A DNA stretch of 64,000 nucleotides, from contig JBMYSZ010000002.1 in NCBI GenBank assembly GCA_049603835.1, positions 287,220 through 351,219 on the forward strand, in the 5' to 3' direction. The notes beneath the pieces were generated by a model, which made no database searches, was not told the DNA's origin, and saw nothing but the letters and a program-made list of their open reading frames with translations. Below, in pieces: positions 17,511-26,766 of this stretch (its first letter is position 1; the number at the start of each line of letters is the position of its first letter). The translations under genes and the position numbers were made by a program. The DNA is from Mangrovicoccus sp049603835 (lineage in GTDB: Bacteria > Pseudomonadota > Alphaproteobacteria > Rhodobacterales > Rhodobacteraceae).

Positions 17511-19106
17511 ATGCTCATGGATAAGAAGGCAGACATCACTGATCTGTTCATTATCGGCGGCGGCATTAACGGCTGTGGCATTGCCCGCGATGCCAGCGGG
17601 CGCGGGCTTTCCGTGCGTTTAGCGGAGATGAATGATCTCGCCTCGGCCACCTCTTCGCAATCCACTAAGCTGTTTCATGGCGGGCTGCGCTATCTGGAAT
17701 ATTTCGAATTTCGCCTGGTGCGCGAGGCGCTGATCGAGCGAGAAACTCTGCTGCGCGCCATGCCGCATATTTCCTGGCCCATGCGTTTTGTGCTGCCTTG
17801 GCATGGCTCTATGCGCTTTGACAGCACCACGCCCACCTCGCGGCTGATGACCAGCTTTATGCCTTGGATGAAAGGCCGTCGGCCCTCTTGGCTGATCCGT
17901 TTGGGACTTTTCCTCTATGATAATTTGGGCGGGCGGAAAATTCTGCCGGGGACCTCAACGCTTGATCTAAAAGCCGCCCCCGAAGGCGCGCCTTTGCAGG
18001 ATCGCTTTGAAAAGGCCTATGAATATTCCGATTGCTGGATCGAGGATTCTCGCCTGGTTATCCTGAATGCCCGCGATGCTGAGGCGCGCGGCGCGCAGAT
18101 CATGACCCGTACCAAAGTGCTTTCGGCGGCGCGCGAAGACGGGCTGTGGCGGGTTGAGACCGAAGATGGCGAAACCGGCATGCGCGCGGTGTATTACGCC
18201 CGTATGTTGGTGAATGCGGCCGGGCCTTGGGTGGGCGATGTGATCCAAACCAAGCTGCGGATCAATTCAAGTGAAGGCGTGCGCCTGGTTCGGGGCAGTC
18301 ATATCGTGACCGAAAAGCTCTTTGACCACGACAAATGCTATTTCTTCCAAGGGACAGATGGGCGGATCATTTTCGCCATTCCCTATGAAACCGACTTCAC
18401 CCTGATCGGCACCACGGATCAGGAACACAAAGACCCCTCTGCAAAGCCGGTCTGCAGCGAGGAAGAGCGCGATTATCTGCTGAACTTCGCCAATCAATAT
18501 TTCAAGGGCCAGCTTTCCGCGGCAGATGTTGTCTGGAGCTATTCCGGGGTGCGCCCGCTTTATGATGACGGCGCCAGCTCGGCCACGGCCGCCACGCGGG
18601 ATTACACGCTTAAGGTCGATAACGAAGGCGGCGCGCCGCTGCTGAATATCTTTGGCGGTAAGATCACCACTTATCGTCGCCTGGCGGAAAGCGCGCTGGA
18701 AAAGATCAATGCAGAGCTCAACCATATCAAAGGGCCTTGGACAGCCGGTGTGCCCCTTCCCGGCGGAGATTTCCCAGTGGATGGCGCGGCTCAGCTGATC
18801 CAAGATCTGCAAGCCGATTATCCGTTCCTAGATGCGCGATGGGCCAAGCGGCTAGTCCGCGCCTATGGCACCGAGGCACGTGAAATTCTGGGCCAGGCGC
18901 AAAGCGCGGCGGATCTGGGGCGGGATTTCGGAGCCACCCTAACGGAAGCTGAAATCCGCTGGTTGATGGAAAAAGAATATGCCCGCGCGGCAGAAGATGT
19001 GGTCTGGCGCCGCAATAAGCTGGGGCTGCGTCTGTCGCCTGAGCAGATCACCGCGCTTGATCACTGGATGCAACAAAAACGCGCCGCGCGCCAAGCGGCG
19101 GAATAA
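17511..19106 (+). CDS. glpD: Aerobic glycerol-3-phosphate dehydrogenase
   Basis: A 531-residue FAD enzyme that oxidises sn-glycerol-3-phosphate to dihydroxyacetone phosphate and passes electrons to quinone at the inner membrane. The dinucleotide-binding motif IIGGGINGCGIARDASGRG is at the N-terminus, with SSQSTKLFHGGLRYLE shortly after; both are typical of GlpD. The start at 17511 is preceded by GGGAGG at a good distance, and the 11 codons upstream of it have no support. It heads an operon-like row with the glpSTPQUV transporter 12 bases downstream and is divergent from glpR. Confidence 0.93.
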   Translation: MLMDKKADITDLFIIGGGINGCGIARDASGRGLSVRLAEMNDLASATSSQSTKLFHGGLRYLEYFEFRLVREALIERETLLRAMPHISWPMRFVLPWHGSMRFDSTTPTSRLMTSFMPWMKGRRPSWLIRLGLFLYDNLGGRKILPGTSTLDLKAAPEGAPLQDRFEKAYEYSDCWIEDSRLVILNARDAEARGAQIMTRTKVLSAAREDGLWRVETEDGETGMRAVYYARMLVNAAGPWVGDVIQTKLRINSSEGVRLVRGSHIVTEKLFDHDKCYFFQGTDGRIIFAIPYETDFTLIGTTDQEHKDPSAKPVCSEEERDYLLNFANQYFKGQLSAADVVWSYSGVRPLYDDGASSATAATRDYTLKVDNEGGAPLLNIFGGKITTYRRLAESALEKINAELNHIKGPWTAGVPLPGGDFPVDGAAQLIQDLQADYPFLDARWAKRLVRAYGTEAREILGQAQSAADLGRDFGATLTEAEIRWLMEKEYARAAEDVVWRRNKLGLRLSPEQITALDHWMQQKRAARQAAE

Positions 19107-19118
19107 GGGGGGATCGCG

Positions 19119-20207
19119 ATGACTCTGGAATTTAAATCTGTCTCGAAGATCGTCGAGGGGCAGACGCATATTTACCCCACGGATTTGACCTTGGCCAAAG
19201 GCACGATGAATGTTTTGCTTGGCCCCACCACCTCGGGCAAGACCTCGCTTATGCGGCTGATGGCTGGGCTTGATGTGCCAAGCACGGGCCAAGTTTTCTG
19301 GGATGGCAGCGATGTGACCGGTCAGCGCGTGCAAGATCGCGGCGTGGCCATGGTCTATCAGCAATTCATCAATTACCCCTCCATGAGCGTTTACGATAAT
19401 ATCGCCTCGCCGCTGAAACTTATGGGCCTGGGCAAGGACGAAATCGACGCCCGCGTGCGCGAAAATGCGGATCTGATGAAGCTGACCCCGATGCTCGATC
19501 GCAAGCCGCTAGAGCTTTCGGGCGGCCAGCAGCAGCGCTGTGCTTTGGCGCGGGCTTTGGTGAAAAATGCTGGGCTGGTTCTGTTGGATGAGCCCCTGGC
19601 CAATCTCGATTACAAACTGCGCGAAGAGCTGCGGGTGGAAATTCCGAAGATCTTTGAGGCCTCTGGCGCCATCTTCGTCTATGCCACCACCGAGCCGGAA
19701 GAAGCGCTTTTGCTGGGCGGCAATGTGGCCACGCTCTCGGAAGGGCGGATTACTCAATTCGGCCCCACCCCCGAAGTCTATCGCCAGCCGGTCAATGCGA
19801 CCACTGCCAAGGTCTTTTCCGATCCGCCGATGAATTTCCTGCCTGTGCAGAAATCCGGCGGCCAGATCCTCTTTGGGGATGGGCAAAGCGCGCCGGCCAT
19901 TGGCAGCCTCGCCAGCCTGGCCGATGGGCATTACATGGCGGGTTTCCGCGCCAATCACGTCGAGATCTTGCAGCATGCGCAAGACGCGATGAAATTCAGC
20001 GCCGCGCTGACCGTGACCGAGCTGACCGGGTCAGAGACCTTCGTGCATCTCGACCATCATGGCGAGAAATGGGTGGGTCTGATCCATGGGGTGCATCAGC
20101 TCACAATCGGCGATCAGCTCGATCTTTGGCTCGATCCTCGGCATGTTTACATCTTTGGCGAGGATGGCGCGCTGATCGCACCGGCCTCCTACGCGCTGGC
20201 CGCATAA
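19119..20207 (+). CDS. glpS: Glycerol ABC transporter ATPase GlpS (variant H-loop)
   Basis: A 362-residue MalK/UgpC-type ATPase. Walker A is GPTTSGKT at 35-42, the signature LSGGQ at 133-137 and Walker B LVLLDEP at 153-159. The switch (H-loop) position, normally THD, reads TTE at 190-192, so the histidine that helps ATP hydrolysis is replaced by threonine (191). A C-terminal TOBE-like domain follows. The paired ATPase GlpT has the opposite defect. Gene order glpD-glpS-glpT-glpP-glpQ-glpU-glpV matches the glycerol uptake system described in Rhizobium leguminosarum, which is the basis of the name. Confidence 0.88.
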   Translation: MTLEFKSVSKIVEGQTHIYPTDLTLAKGTMNVLLGPTTSGKTSLMRLMAGLDVPSTGQVFWDGSDVTGQRVQDRGVAMVYQQFINYPSMSVYDNIASPLKLMGLGKDEIDARVRENADLMKLTPMLDRKPLELSGGQQQRCALARALVKNAGLVLLDEPLANLDYKLREELRVEIPKIFEASGAIFVYATTEPEEALLLGGNVATLSEGRITQFGPTPEVYRQPVNATTAKVFSDPPMNFLPVQKSGGQILFGDGQSAPAIGSLASLADGHYMAGFRANHVEILQHAQDAMKFSAALTVTELTGSETFVHLDHHGEKWVGLIHGVHQLTIGDQLDLWLDPRHVYIFGEDGALIAPASYALAA

Positions 20208-20219
20208 GGGGGATCTCAC

Positions 20220-21290
20220 ATGGCACGCATTACCCTGGATAATCTCGCCCATAGTTATAAGCCAAATCCGCAAAGCGAGGATGATTTCGCTCTTAAAGAG
20301 CTGAACCATGTTTGGGAGGATGGCGCGGCTTATGCGCTATTGGGCTCGTCGGGCTGCGGGAAATCCACCTTGCTCAATATCATTTCGGGCCTGTTGCAGC
20401 CCTCGCAAGGGCGTATCCTGTTTGATGATCGCGATGTGACCCACGCGGAAACCGCCGAGCGCAATATCGCCCAGGTGTTCCAATTTCCGGTTGTCTACGA
20501 CACCATGACTGTGCGCGATAACCTCGCCTTTCCGTTGCGCAATCGCGGCGAGGATGAAACCTATGTGATGGACCGGGTCAATGAAATCGCGCGGATGATC
20601 GGCATGGAAGACATGCTCTCGCGCAAAGCCCGTGGCCTTGGTGCAGATCAAAAGCAAAAGATCAGTCTGGGGCGCGGCATGGTCCGCAAGGATGTAAATG
20701 CGCTGCTCTTTGATGAGCCGCTCACCGTGATCGATCCGCATATGAAATGGGAACTGCGCACCCAGTTGAAAAAGCTGCATCACGAATTTGGCCATACCAT
20801 GATCTATGTGACCCATGACCAAACCGAAGCGCTGACTTTCGCCGATAAGGTTGTGGTTATGTATGATGGCCGCGTGGTGCAGATCGGCACGCCCGAAGAG
20901 CTATTTGAAACCCCTGAACATACTTTCGTGGGCTATTTCATTGGCTCGCCGGGCATGAATGTTTTGGCCGCTGAAGTGTCCGGGACGGTGGCCAATGTGA
21001 ATGGCTGGCAGGTTAATCTTGGCCAAGGCTATGGGCCGCTGAATGGCAAGGTCGAAATCGGCGTGCGCCCGGAATTCGCGCAGCTTGGCCCCGATGGCCT
21101 GCCGGTGAAGATCACCCGCGTTGAAGATGTGGGCCGCCATAAGATCATCCGCGCCGATTTCATGGGCCAAGAGCTCAATATCATCGCCGGAGAAGATGAT
21201 CAGATCACCAGCGATATGACCTGTGTGAGCTTCGATCCGAAACGGGTCAATGTCTATGCCGATAGCTGGCGCGTGCGCGGCGCTGCCTAA
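20220..21290 (+). CDS. glpT: Glycerol ABC transporter ATPase GlpT (degenerate signature)
   Basis: A 356-residue partner ATPase. Walker A is GSSGCGKST at 42-50, Walker B ALLFDEP at 161-167 and the H-loop histidine is present (YVTHDQ, His199). The ABC signature, normally LSGGQ, reads LGADQ at 140-144. In a GlpS-GlpT heterodimer the intact nucleotide site would combine GlpT Walker A/H-loop with the GlpS LSGGQ, while the other site would combine both defects. It follows glpS by 12 bases. The symbol refers to the ABC system, not the unrelated E. coli GlpT permease. Confidence 0.88.
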   Translation: MARITLDNLAHSYKPNPQSEDDFALKELNHVWEDGAAYALLGSSGCGKSTLLNIISGLLQPSQGRILFDDRDVTHAETAERNIAQVFQFPVVYDTMTVRDNLAFPLRNRGEDETYVMDRVNEIARMIGMEDMLSRKARGLGADQKQKISLGRGMVRKDVNALLFDEPLTVIDPHMKWELRTQLKKLHHEFGHTMIYVTHDQTEALTFADKVVVMYDGRVVQIGTPEELFETPEHTFVGYFIGSPGMNVLAAEVSGTVANVNGWQVNLGQGYGPLNGKVEIGVRPEFAQLGPDGLPVKITRVEDVGRHKIIRADFMGQELNIIAGEDDQITSDMTCVSFDPKRVNVYADSWRVRGAA

Positions 21291-21331
21291 AAAGATTTCC
21301 CCGGCGCAAGCGCTGGTGGTGGGAGGACCAA

Positions 21332-22201
21332 ATGAACAAAACATGGAATAACAAGGCCTGGTTCCTCGTGTTGCCAGTGCTGATCCTGGTGGCCTTTTCG
21401 GCGGTGATCCCGCTGATGACCGTGGTCAATTATTCGGTGCAAGACACGTTCGGCAATAACCAGTTTTTCTGGGCTGGGCTCGAATGGTTCGAAGAGCTTT
21501 TGCATGATGACCGCATGTGGAATGCGTTGCGGCGGCAGCTTTTGTTTTCCGGCATCATCCTCGCGATTGAGATCCCCTTGGGCATCTATGTGGCGCTCAA
21601 TATGCCGAAATCGGGCTTTTGGTCGAGCTTTTGCTTGGTGCTTATGTCGTTGCCCCTGCTCATTCCTTGGAATGTGGTGGGCACGATTTGGCAGATCTTT
21701 GGCCGGGTGGATATCGGTCTATTGGGGCGAAGTTTGGACAGCCTCGGCATCGACTATAACTACACGCAAAACGTCCTGGATGCTTGGGTGACAATCATTG
21801 TCATGGATGTATGGCATTGGACATCGCTGGTGGCGCTGCTTGCTTTTGCGGGGCTCAAATCCATTCCCGATGCCTATTACCAAGCGGCGAAGATCGACCA
21901 GGCCAGCCGCTGGAAAGTCTTCCGCTTTATCGAATTGCCCAAGATGATGGGCGTTTTGATGATCGCGATCCTGCTGCGCTTTATGGACAGTTTCATGATC
22001 TATACGGAGCCATTCGTAGTGACCGGAGGCGGGCCAGGCAATGCAACCACGCTGCTGTCCATCGATCTGGTGAAAATGGCGCTTGGGCAATTCGATCTAG
22101 GCCCCGCTGCCGCCTTCTCGATCATGTATTTCCTTGTGATCTTGTTGATTTCCTGGGTGTTCTACACCGTGATGACCAACCTCGACAAAAAGGGGATGTA
22201 A
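21332..22201 (+). CDS. glpP: Glycerol ABC transporter permease GlpP
   Basis: A 289-residue inner-membrane permease of the MalF/UgpA family with about six membrane segments. The first is WFLVLPVLILVAFSAVIPLM, and the EAA-loop region (PDAYYQAAKIDQASRWKVFR) contacts an ATPase. A ribosome site GGGAGG precedes the start. It ends two bases before glpQ begins. The function as the glycerol channel half is inferred from gene order and family. Confidence 0.88.
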   Translation: MNKTWNNKAWFLVLPVLILVAFSAVIPLMTVVNYSVQDTFGNNQFFWAGLEWFEELLHDDRMWNALRRQLLFSGIILAIEIPLGIYVALNMPKSGFWSSFCLVLMSLPLLIPWNVVGTIWQIFGRVDIGLLGRSLDSLGIDYNYTQNVLDAWVTIIVMDVWHWTSLVALLAFAGLKSIPDAYYQAAKIDQASRWKVFRFIELPKMMGVLMIAILLRFMDSFMIYTEPFVVTGGGPGNATTLLSIDLVKMALGQFDLGPAAAFSIMYFLVILLISWVFYTVMTNLDKKGM

Positions 22202-22202
22202 G

Positions 22203-23066
22203 ATGACTGACGCGACACTCCCCAATCAAGTGACGGCCAGCCGGGCCAAAACCGGGTTCGGCATCAAAGTGAATAGCCGCGCGCTCGTCATGGGGATTTA
22301 TCTGATCTTCTTGATGCTGCCGATCTATTGGCTGTTGAATATGAGCCTGAAGACCAATGCCGAGATCCTGAATGAATTCACCCTCTTCCCGCGCGAGCTG
22401 ACCTTTCAGAACTATGTGACGATCCTCACCGATCCAAGCTGGTATATGGGTTATGTGAACACGCTCATCTATGTGATGATGAATACGGTGATTTCGCTGG
22501 CCGTGGCCCTGCCCGCCGCCTATGCCTTTTCCCGTTATCACTTTATGGGCGATAAGCATCTTTTCTTCTGGCTGCTGACCAATCGTATGGCCCCGCCTGC
22601 GGTTTTCGCCCTGCCCTTCTTCCAGCTCTATTCCTCAGTCGGGCTGTTTGATACCCATATCGCCGTGGCTCTGGCCCATTGTCTGTTTAATGTGCCGCTG
22701 GCCGTGTGGATCCTTGAGGGCTTTATGCGCGGCGTGCCCAAAGAAATCGACGAGACAGCCTATATCGATGGCTATTCCTTTGGTGCCTTCTTTGTGAAGA
22801 TTTTCACCCCGCTGATCGCGAGCGGTATCGGCGTGGCGGCTTTCTTCTGCTTCATGTTCTCTTGGGTAGAGCTGCTGCTGTCGCGGACCCTGACCACCGT
22901 GGATGCCAAGCCCATCGCCGCCATTATGACCCGGACCCAAGGTGCATCGGGCATTGACTGGGGCGTTCTGGCCGCTGCCGGGATCCTGACGATCCTGCCC
23001 GGTGCTTTGGTCATCTATTTCGTGCGCAACTATATCGCCAAGGGCTTTGCCCTGGGCCGCGTCTAA
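22203..23066 (+). CDS. glpQ: Glycerol ABC transporter permease GlpQ
   Basis: A 287-residue MalG/UgpE-type permease. Membrane segments include LVMGIYLIFLMLPIYWLLNM and the segment around NTVISLAVALPAAYAF. The EAA-loop region PKEIDETAYIDGYSFGAFFV is present. It is the second channel half of the glycerol importer and follows glpP almost without a gap, which suggests coupled translation. Not to be confused with glycerophosphodiesterase GlpQ. Confidence 0.88.
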   Translation: MTDATLPNQVTASRAKTGFGIKVNSRALVMGIYLIFLMLPIYWLLNMSLKTNAEILNEFTLFPRELTFQNYVTILTDPSWYMGYVNTLIYVMMNTVISLAVALPAAYAFSRYHFMGDKHLFFWLLTNRMAPPAVFALPFFQLYSSVGLFDTHIAVALAHCLFNVPLAVWILEGFMRGVPKEIDETAYIDGYSFGAFFVKIFTPLIASGIGVAAFFCFMFSWVELLLSRTLTTVDAKPIAAIMTRTQGASGIDWGVLAAAGILTILPGALVIYFVRNYIAKGFALGRV

Positions 23067-23077
23067 GGAGAGCTTTC

Positions 23078-23353
23078 ATGGACTGGATGGCATGGACCTG
23101 GCCGACCGCGATCTTCTTTGCAACGATTGCCGCGCTCTTGGTTCTCTTCACGATCTTTGCGATCAAATTTCCCGAAACCCCGCGCATTGGGATTTTGCGG
23201 ATCGAGACAACGCGAGGGGATCGGCTTTTCATCACCCTGCTCGGCTCGGCTTTCATCAATCTGGCCTGGCTTGGCCTGCTGGGCCCCGACAGCCAAGCCT
23301 GGGCCATGGCGGTTTGCCTGGTCTATGCGGCTGCGGTGTTTCGCTTCGTCTGA
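23078..23353 (+). CDS. glpU: Small membrane protein GlpU of the glycerol transporter (DUF2160)
   Basis: A 91-residue hydrophobic protein with three likely membrane segments: TAIFFATIAALLVLFTIFAI, LFITLLGSAFINLAWLGLL and WAMAVCLVYAAAVFRFV. Its size, composition and position between the permease and binding-protein genes match GlpU/DUF2160 of alphaproteobacterial glycerol ABC systems. AAGGAGA lies just before the start. Its biochemical role is not established in the family. Confidence 0.85.
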   Translation: MDWMAWTWPTAIFFATIAALLVLFTIFAIKFPETPRIGILRIETTRGDRLFITLLGSAFINLAWLGLLGPDSQAWAMAVCLVYAAAVFRFV

Positions 23354-23435
23354 CTTACATATGCCCCTGCCCTGATCCGGTTTTGGGCGGCGGACCTTAT
23401 CTAATAAACAAAAGTTCAAAAAAGGGAGGAACCTC

Positions 23436-25160
23436 ATGAACTTGAACCTTAGAACAACCAGCTCGCTTGCGCTGGTGCTGGCCCTGACCAGCGGCGCTGC
23501 TTGGGCGGATATGGAAGCAGCGAAAAGTTTCCTCGATAGCGAAATCGGCGATCTCTCGGCCCTGAGCCGCGCCGATCAAGAAGCGGAAATGCAGTGGTTT
23601 GTCGATGCGTCGCAGCCTTTTGCGGGCATGGAAATCAAAGTGGTTTCCGAAACCATCACCACCCATGAATATGAAAGCCAGGTCTTGGCCCCTGCCTTCA
23701 CCGCGATTACCGGCATCAAGGTCACCCATGACCTGATCGGCGAAGGCGATGTTGTTGAAAAGCTGCAAACTCAGATGCAGTCGGGCGAAAATATCTATGA
23801 TGCCTATATCAACGACTCCGACCTGATCGGCACCCATTGGCGCTATCAGCAGGCGCGTAGCCTGACCGATTGGATGGCGGGCGAAGGCGCGGATGTGACC
23901 AATCCTGGCCTCGATCTCGATGATTTCATCGGCTTGGAATTCACCACAGCGCCGGATGGCCAGCTATACCAGCTTCCTGACCAGCAATTCGCGAACCTCT
24001 ATTGGTTCCGCTATGATTGGTTCAATGACGAAAAGAACAAAGCCGATTTCAAAGCCACTTATGGCTATGATCTAGGTGTGCCGGTGAATTGGTCCGCTTA
24101 CGAAGATATCGCCGAATTCTTCACGGGTCGCGATCTGTCCCATATGGGTGTGACCTCCGATGTCTATGGCAATATGGACTACGGTAAGAAAGACCCCTCC
24201 CTGGGCTGGCGCTATACCGATGCTTGGCTATCCATGGCGGGCGCAGGTTCTAAGGGGGAGCCCAATGGTCTGCCGGTGGATGAATGGGGCATTCGTGTGA
24301 ATGAGAATTCCCAGCCGGTCGGCTCTTGTGTGGCTCGTGGCGGCGCAACCAATGGCCCGGCGGCGGTTTACGCCATCACCAAAGCCATTGAATGGCTGGA
24401 AAAATACACCCCGCCCGCAGCGGCTGGCATGACCTTCTCCGAAGCAGGCCCGGTTCCGGCACAGGGGAATGTAGCGCAGCAGATGTTCTGGTACACCGCC
24501 TTCACCGCCGATATGGTTGGCGAAGGGGCTTCGGCTGTTTTGGATGATGATGGCACCCCGAAATGGCGCATGGCTCCGTCTCCGCATGGGGTATACTGGG
24601 AAGAAGGCACCAAGATCGGCTATCAGGATGTGGGTTCTTGGACGCTGATGAAATCCACCCCGGTGGATCGCGCGAAAGCGGCTTGGCTATATGCGCAATT
24701 TGTGACCTCTAAAACCGTGGATGTGAAGAAATCCCATGTGGGCCTGACCTTCACCCGCGAAAGCACCATCGCGGATGCCAGCTTCACCGATCGCGCCCCG
24801 AAACTGGGTGGTTTGATCGAATTCTACCGCTCTCCGGCGCGTGTGGCCTGGTCTCCGACCGGTACGAATGTGCCTGACTATCCGAAGCTGGCGCAGCTTT
24901 GGTGGCAGAATATCGGCGATGCGATGAGCGGTGCGAAAACCCCGCAAGAAGCGCTTGATGCCCTTTGCGAAGACCAAGAGAAAGTGATGAAACGCCTTGA
25001 GCGCGCAGGGATCCAAGGCGATATTGGCCCGAAACTCAATGACGAGCAGGATCCGGAATACTGGCTGTCCCAAGCCGGTTCTCCGAAAGCGAAGCTCGCC
25101 AATGAGGATGAAGAGCCTAAAACCATTGCCTATGATGCTCTGATCAAATCTTGGCAGTAA
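23436..25160 (+). CDS. glpV: Glycerol-binding periplasmic protein GlpV
   Basis: A 574-residue extracellular solute-binding protein with a cleavable signal (LALVLALTSGAAWADM). It is longer than most family-1 binding proteins, as is usual for the GlpV/UgpB-like glycerol binder. GGGAGG precedes the start. It would deliver glycerol to GlpPQ-ST. It is followed by a stem-loop at 25182-25206 that may separate its expression from glpK. Confidence 0.88.
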   Translation: MNLNLRTTSSLALVLALTSGAAWADMEAAKSFLDSEIGDLSALSRADQEAEMQWFVDASQPFAGMEIKVVSETITTHEYESQVLAPAFTAITGIKVTHDLIGEGDVVEKLQTQMQSGENIYDAYINDSDLIGTHWRYQQARSLTDWMAGEGADVTNPGLDLDDFIGLEFTTAPDGQLYQLPDQQFANLYWFRYDWFNDEKNKADFKATYGYDLGVPVNWSAYEDIAEFFTGRDLSHMGVTSDVYGNMDYGKKDPSLGWRYTDAWLSMAGAGSKGEPNGLPVDEWGIRVNENSQPVGSCVARGGATNGPAAVYAITKAIEWLEKYTPPAAAGMTFSEAGPVPAQGNVAQQMFWYTAFTADMVGEGASAVLDDDGTPKWRMAPSPHGVYWEEGTKIGYQDVGSWTLMKSTPVDRAKAAWLYAQFVTSKTVDVKKSHVGLTFTRESTIADASFTDRAPKLGGLIEFYRSPARVAWSPTGTNVPDYPKLAQLWWQNIGDAMSGAKTPQEALDALCEDQEKVMKRLERAGIQGDIGPKLNDEQDPEYWLSQAGSPKAKLANEDEEPKTIAYDALIKSWQ

Positions 25161-25181
25161 GCTCGCCAAATCAACTGATCG

Positions 25182-25206
25182 GTGGGGCCCTCTCAGGGGG
25201 CCTCAC
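25182..25206 (+). terminator. Stem-loop between glpV and glpK
   Basis: Arms GTGGGGCCC (25182-25190) and GGGCCTCAC (25198-25206) pair over nine positions with one G-T pair, followed by CTTGTCTTT. It is a weak terminator or an mRNA-stabilising 3' hairpin of the abundant binding-protein message. Confidence 0.5.
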
Positions 25207-25257
25207 CTTGTCTTTAGCAGAACGACCCGCGCTCGCGGCGCATCCGGAGGCATTTGC

Positions 25258-26754
25258 ATGACCCTCATTTTGGCCATTGACCAGGGCACCACATCGACCC
25301 GCGCGATGCTTTTTGATGCCAGCTTCGAGATCCGCGCCATGGCGCAAGAAGAATTCACCCAGCATTACCCGGCCTCGGGCTGGGTGGAGCATGACGCCTC
25401 TGACCTCTGGGCCACCACCGCCGCCACCTGCCGCGCCGCCATCGAAAAAGCCGGCTGCACCCCAAGCGAAATCGCCGCGATTGGCATCACCAATCAGCGC
25501 GAAACCACCGTGGTTTGGGATAAGGTGACCGGCAAAGCCATTCATAATGCGATCGTCTGGCAGGATCGGCGCACCGCCAAATTCTGCGCGGAGCTGAGGG
25601 CTGAGGGTTTTGAAGAGGTCGTAACAGATCGCTCGGGCCTGCTGCTCGATCCCTATTTTTCCGGCACGAAACTGGCCTGGATCCTCGATAATGTGGATGG
25701 CGCACGGGCAAAGGCCGAGGCGGGCGAGCTGCTTTTCGGCACGGTGGATAGCTGGCTGGTTTGGAACCTCACCGGCGGCAAAGTCCATGCAACCGATGCC
25801 ACCAATGCGGCGCGCACTATGCTTTATGACATCCGCAAAGGCCGCTGGTCGCGCACGATTTGCGACCGTCTTGGCATTCCCATGGCGATGCTGCCCGAGG
25901 TCAAAGATAGCGCCGCCGAATTCGGCGAAACCCGCAGCGAGCTTTTCGGTCGCCCGATCCCGATCCTTGGCATTGCTGGCGATCAGCAAGCCGCCACTGT
26001 GGGCCAGGCCTGTTTCGCGCCGGGCATGCTGAAATCCACCTATGGCACGGGATGTTTTGCGCTGATCAATACCGGCGATGCCCCCGTGGTCAGCAAACAC
26101 CGCTTGCTCACAACCATCGCCTATCAGCTTGATGGCAAACCAACTTATGCCCTGGAAGGCTCGATCTTTATCGCCGGTGCTGTGGTGCAATGGCTGCGCG
26201 ATGGGCTCAAGCTAATCCGCCAGGCCTCTGAAAGCCAGGCCTTGGCCGAAGCCGCCGATGACGGGCAAAATCTGATCATGGTCCCGGCCTTTACCGGCAT
26301 GGGCGCGCCCTATTGGAATGCGGAATGCCGTGGTGCGATTTACGGGCTGACCCGCAATTCCGGGCCAGAGGAATTCGCCCGCGCCGCCTTGCAAAGCGTA
26401 GGCTATCAAACCCGCGATCTACTGGATGCGATGCAGGCCGATATGGCCGAAAGCCTGGGCGATGTGGCCGAGGCGGTTTTGCGTGTGGATGGCGGCATGA
26501 GCGGCTCGGATTACACGATGCAATTTCTCGCCGATATCATTGGCGCGCCGGTACTGCGCCCAGAGGTGACCGAGACAACCGCCATGGGCGCCGCCTGGCT
26601 GGCCGGCTGGAAGGCGGGGATTTATCCCGATCAAGAGGGTTTTGCCAAGACCTGGGCGGTCGAGCGGGAATTCACGCCCAATATGGGCGCTGATGCACGG
26701 GCCGAGAATTACGCCGCCTGGCAAAGGGCCGTGCAAGCGACCCTCACCGTTTAG
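25258..26754 (+). CDS. glpK: Glycerol kinase
   Basis: A 498-residue FGGY-family kinase, the normal length. ILAIDQGTTSTRAMLFD at the N-terminus is the phosphate-binding motif, and GWVEHDASDLW follows. ITNQRETTVVWD and the C-terminal DGGMSGSDYTMQFLADI are also typical. It phosphorylates imported glycerol to glycerol-3-phosphate, the substrate of GlpD and the likely effector of GlpR. A ribosome site GGAGG precedes the ATG. It completes the glp cluster and is convergent with the SMP-30 gene. Confidence 0.95.
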   Translation: MTLILAIDQGTTSTRAMLFDASFEIRAMAQEEFTQHYPASGWVEHDASDLWATTAATCRAAIEKAGCTPSEIAAIGITNQRETTVVWDKVTGKAIHNAIVWQDRRTAKFCAELRAEGFEEVVTDRSGLLLDPYFSGTKLAWILDNVDGARAKAEAGELLFGTVDSWLVWNLTGGKVHATDATNAARTMLYDIRKGRWSRTICDRLGIPMAMLPEVKDSAAEFGETRSELFGRPIPILGIAGDQQAATVGQACFAPGMLKSTYGTGCFALINTGDAPVVSKHRLLTTIAYQLDGKPTYALEGSIFIAGAVVQWLRDGLKLIRQASESQALAEAADDGQNLIMVPAFTGMGAPYWNAECRGAIYGLTRNSGPEEFARAALQSVGYQTRDLLDAMQADMAESLGDVAEAVLRVDGGMSGSDYTMQFLADIIGAPVLRPEVTETTAMGAAWLAGWKAGIYPDQEGFAKTWAVEREFTPNMGADARAENYAAWQRAVQATLTV

Positions 26755-26766
26755 GCATCCCAGGCG

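Noticed and set aside
25171..26190. 339-residue frame antisense to glpK
   Set aside because: glpK is clear on the plus strand and the antisense product has no family similarity.
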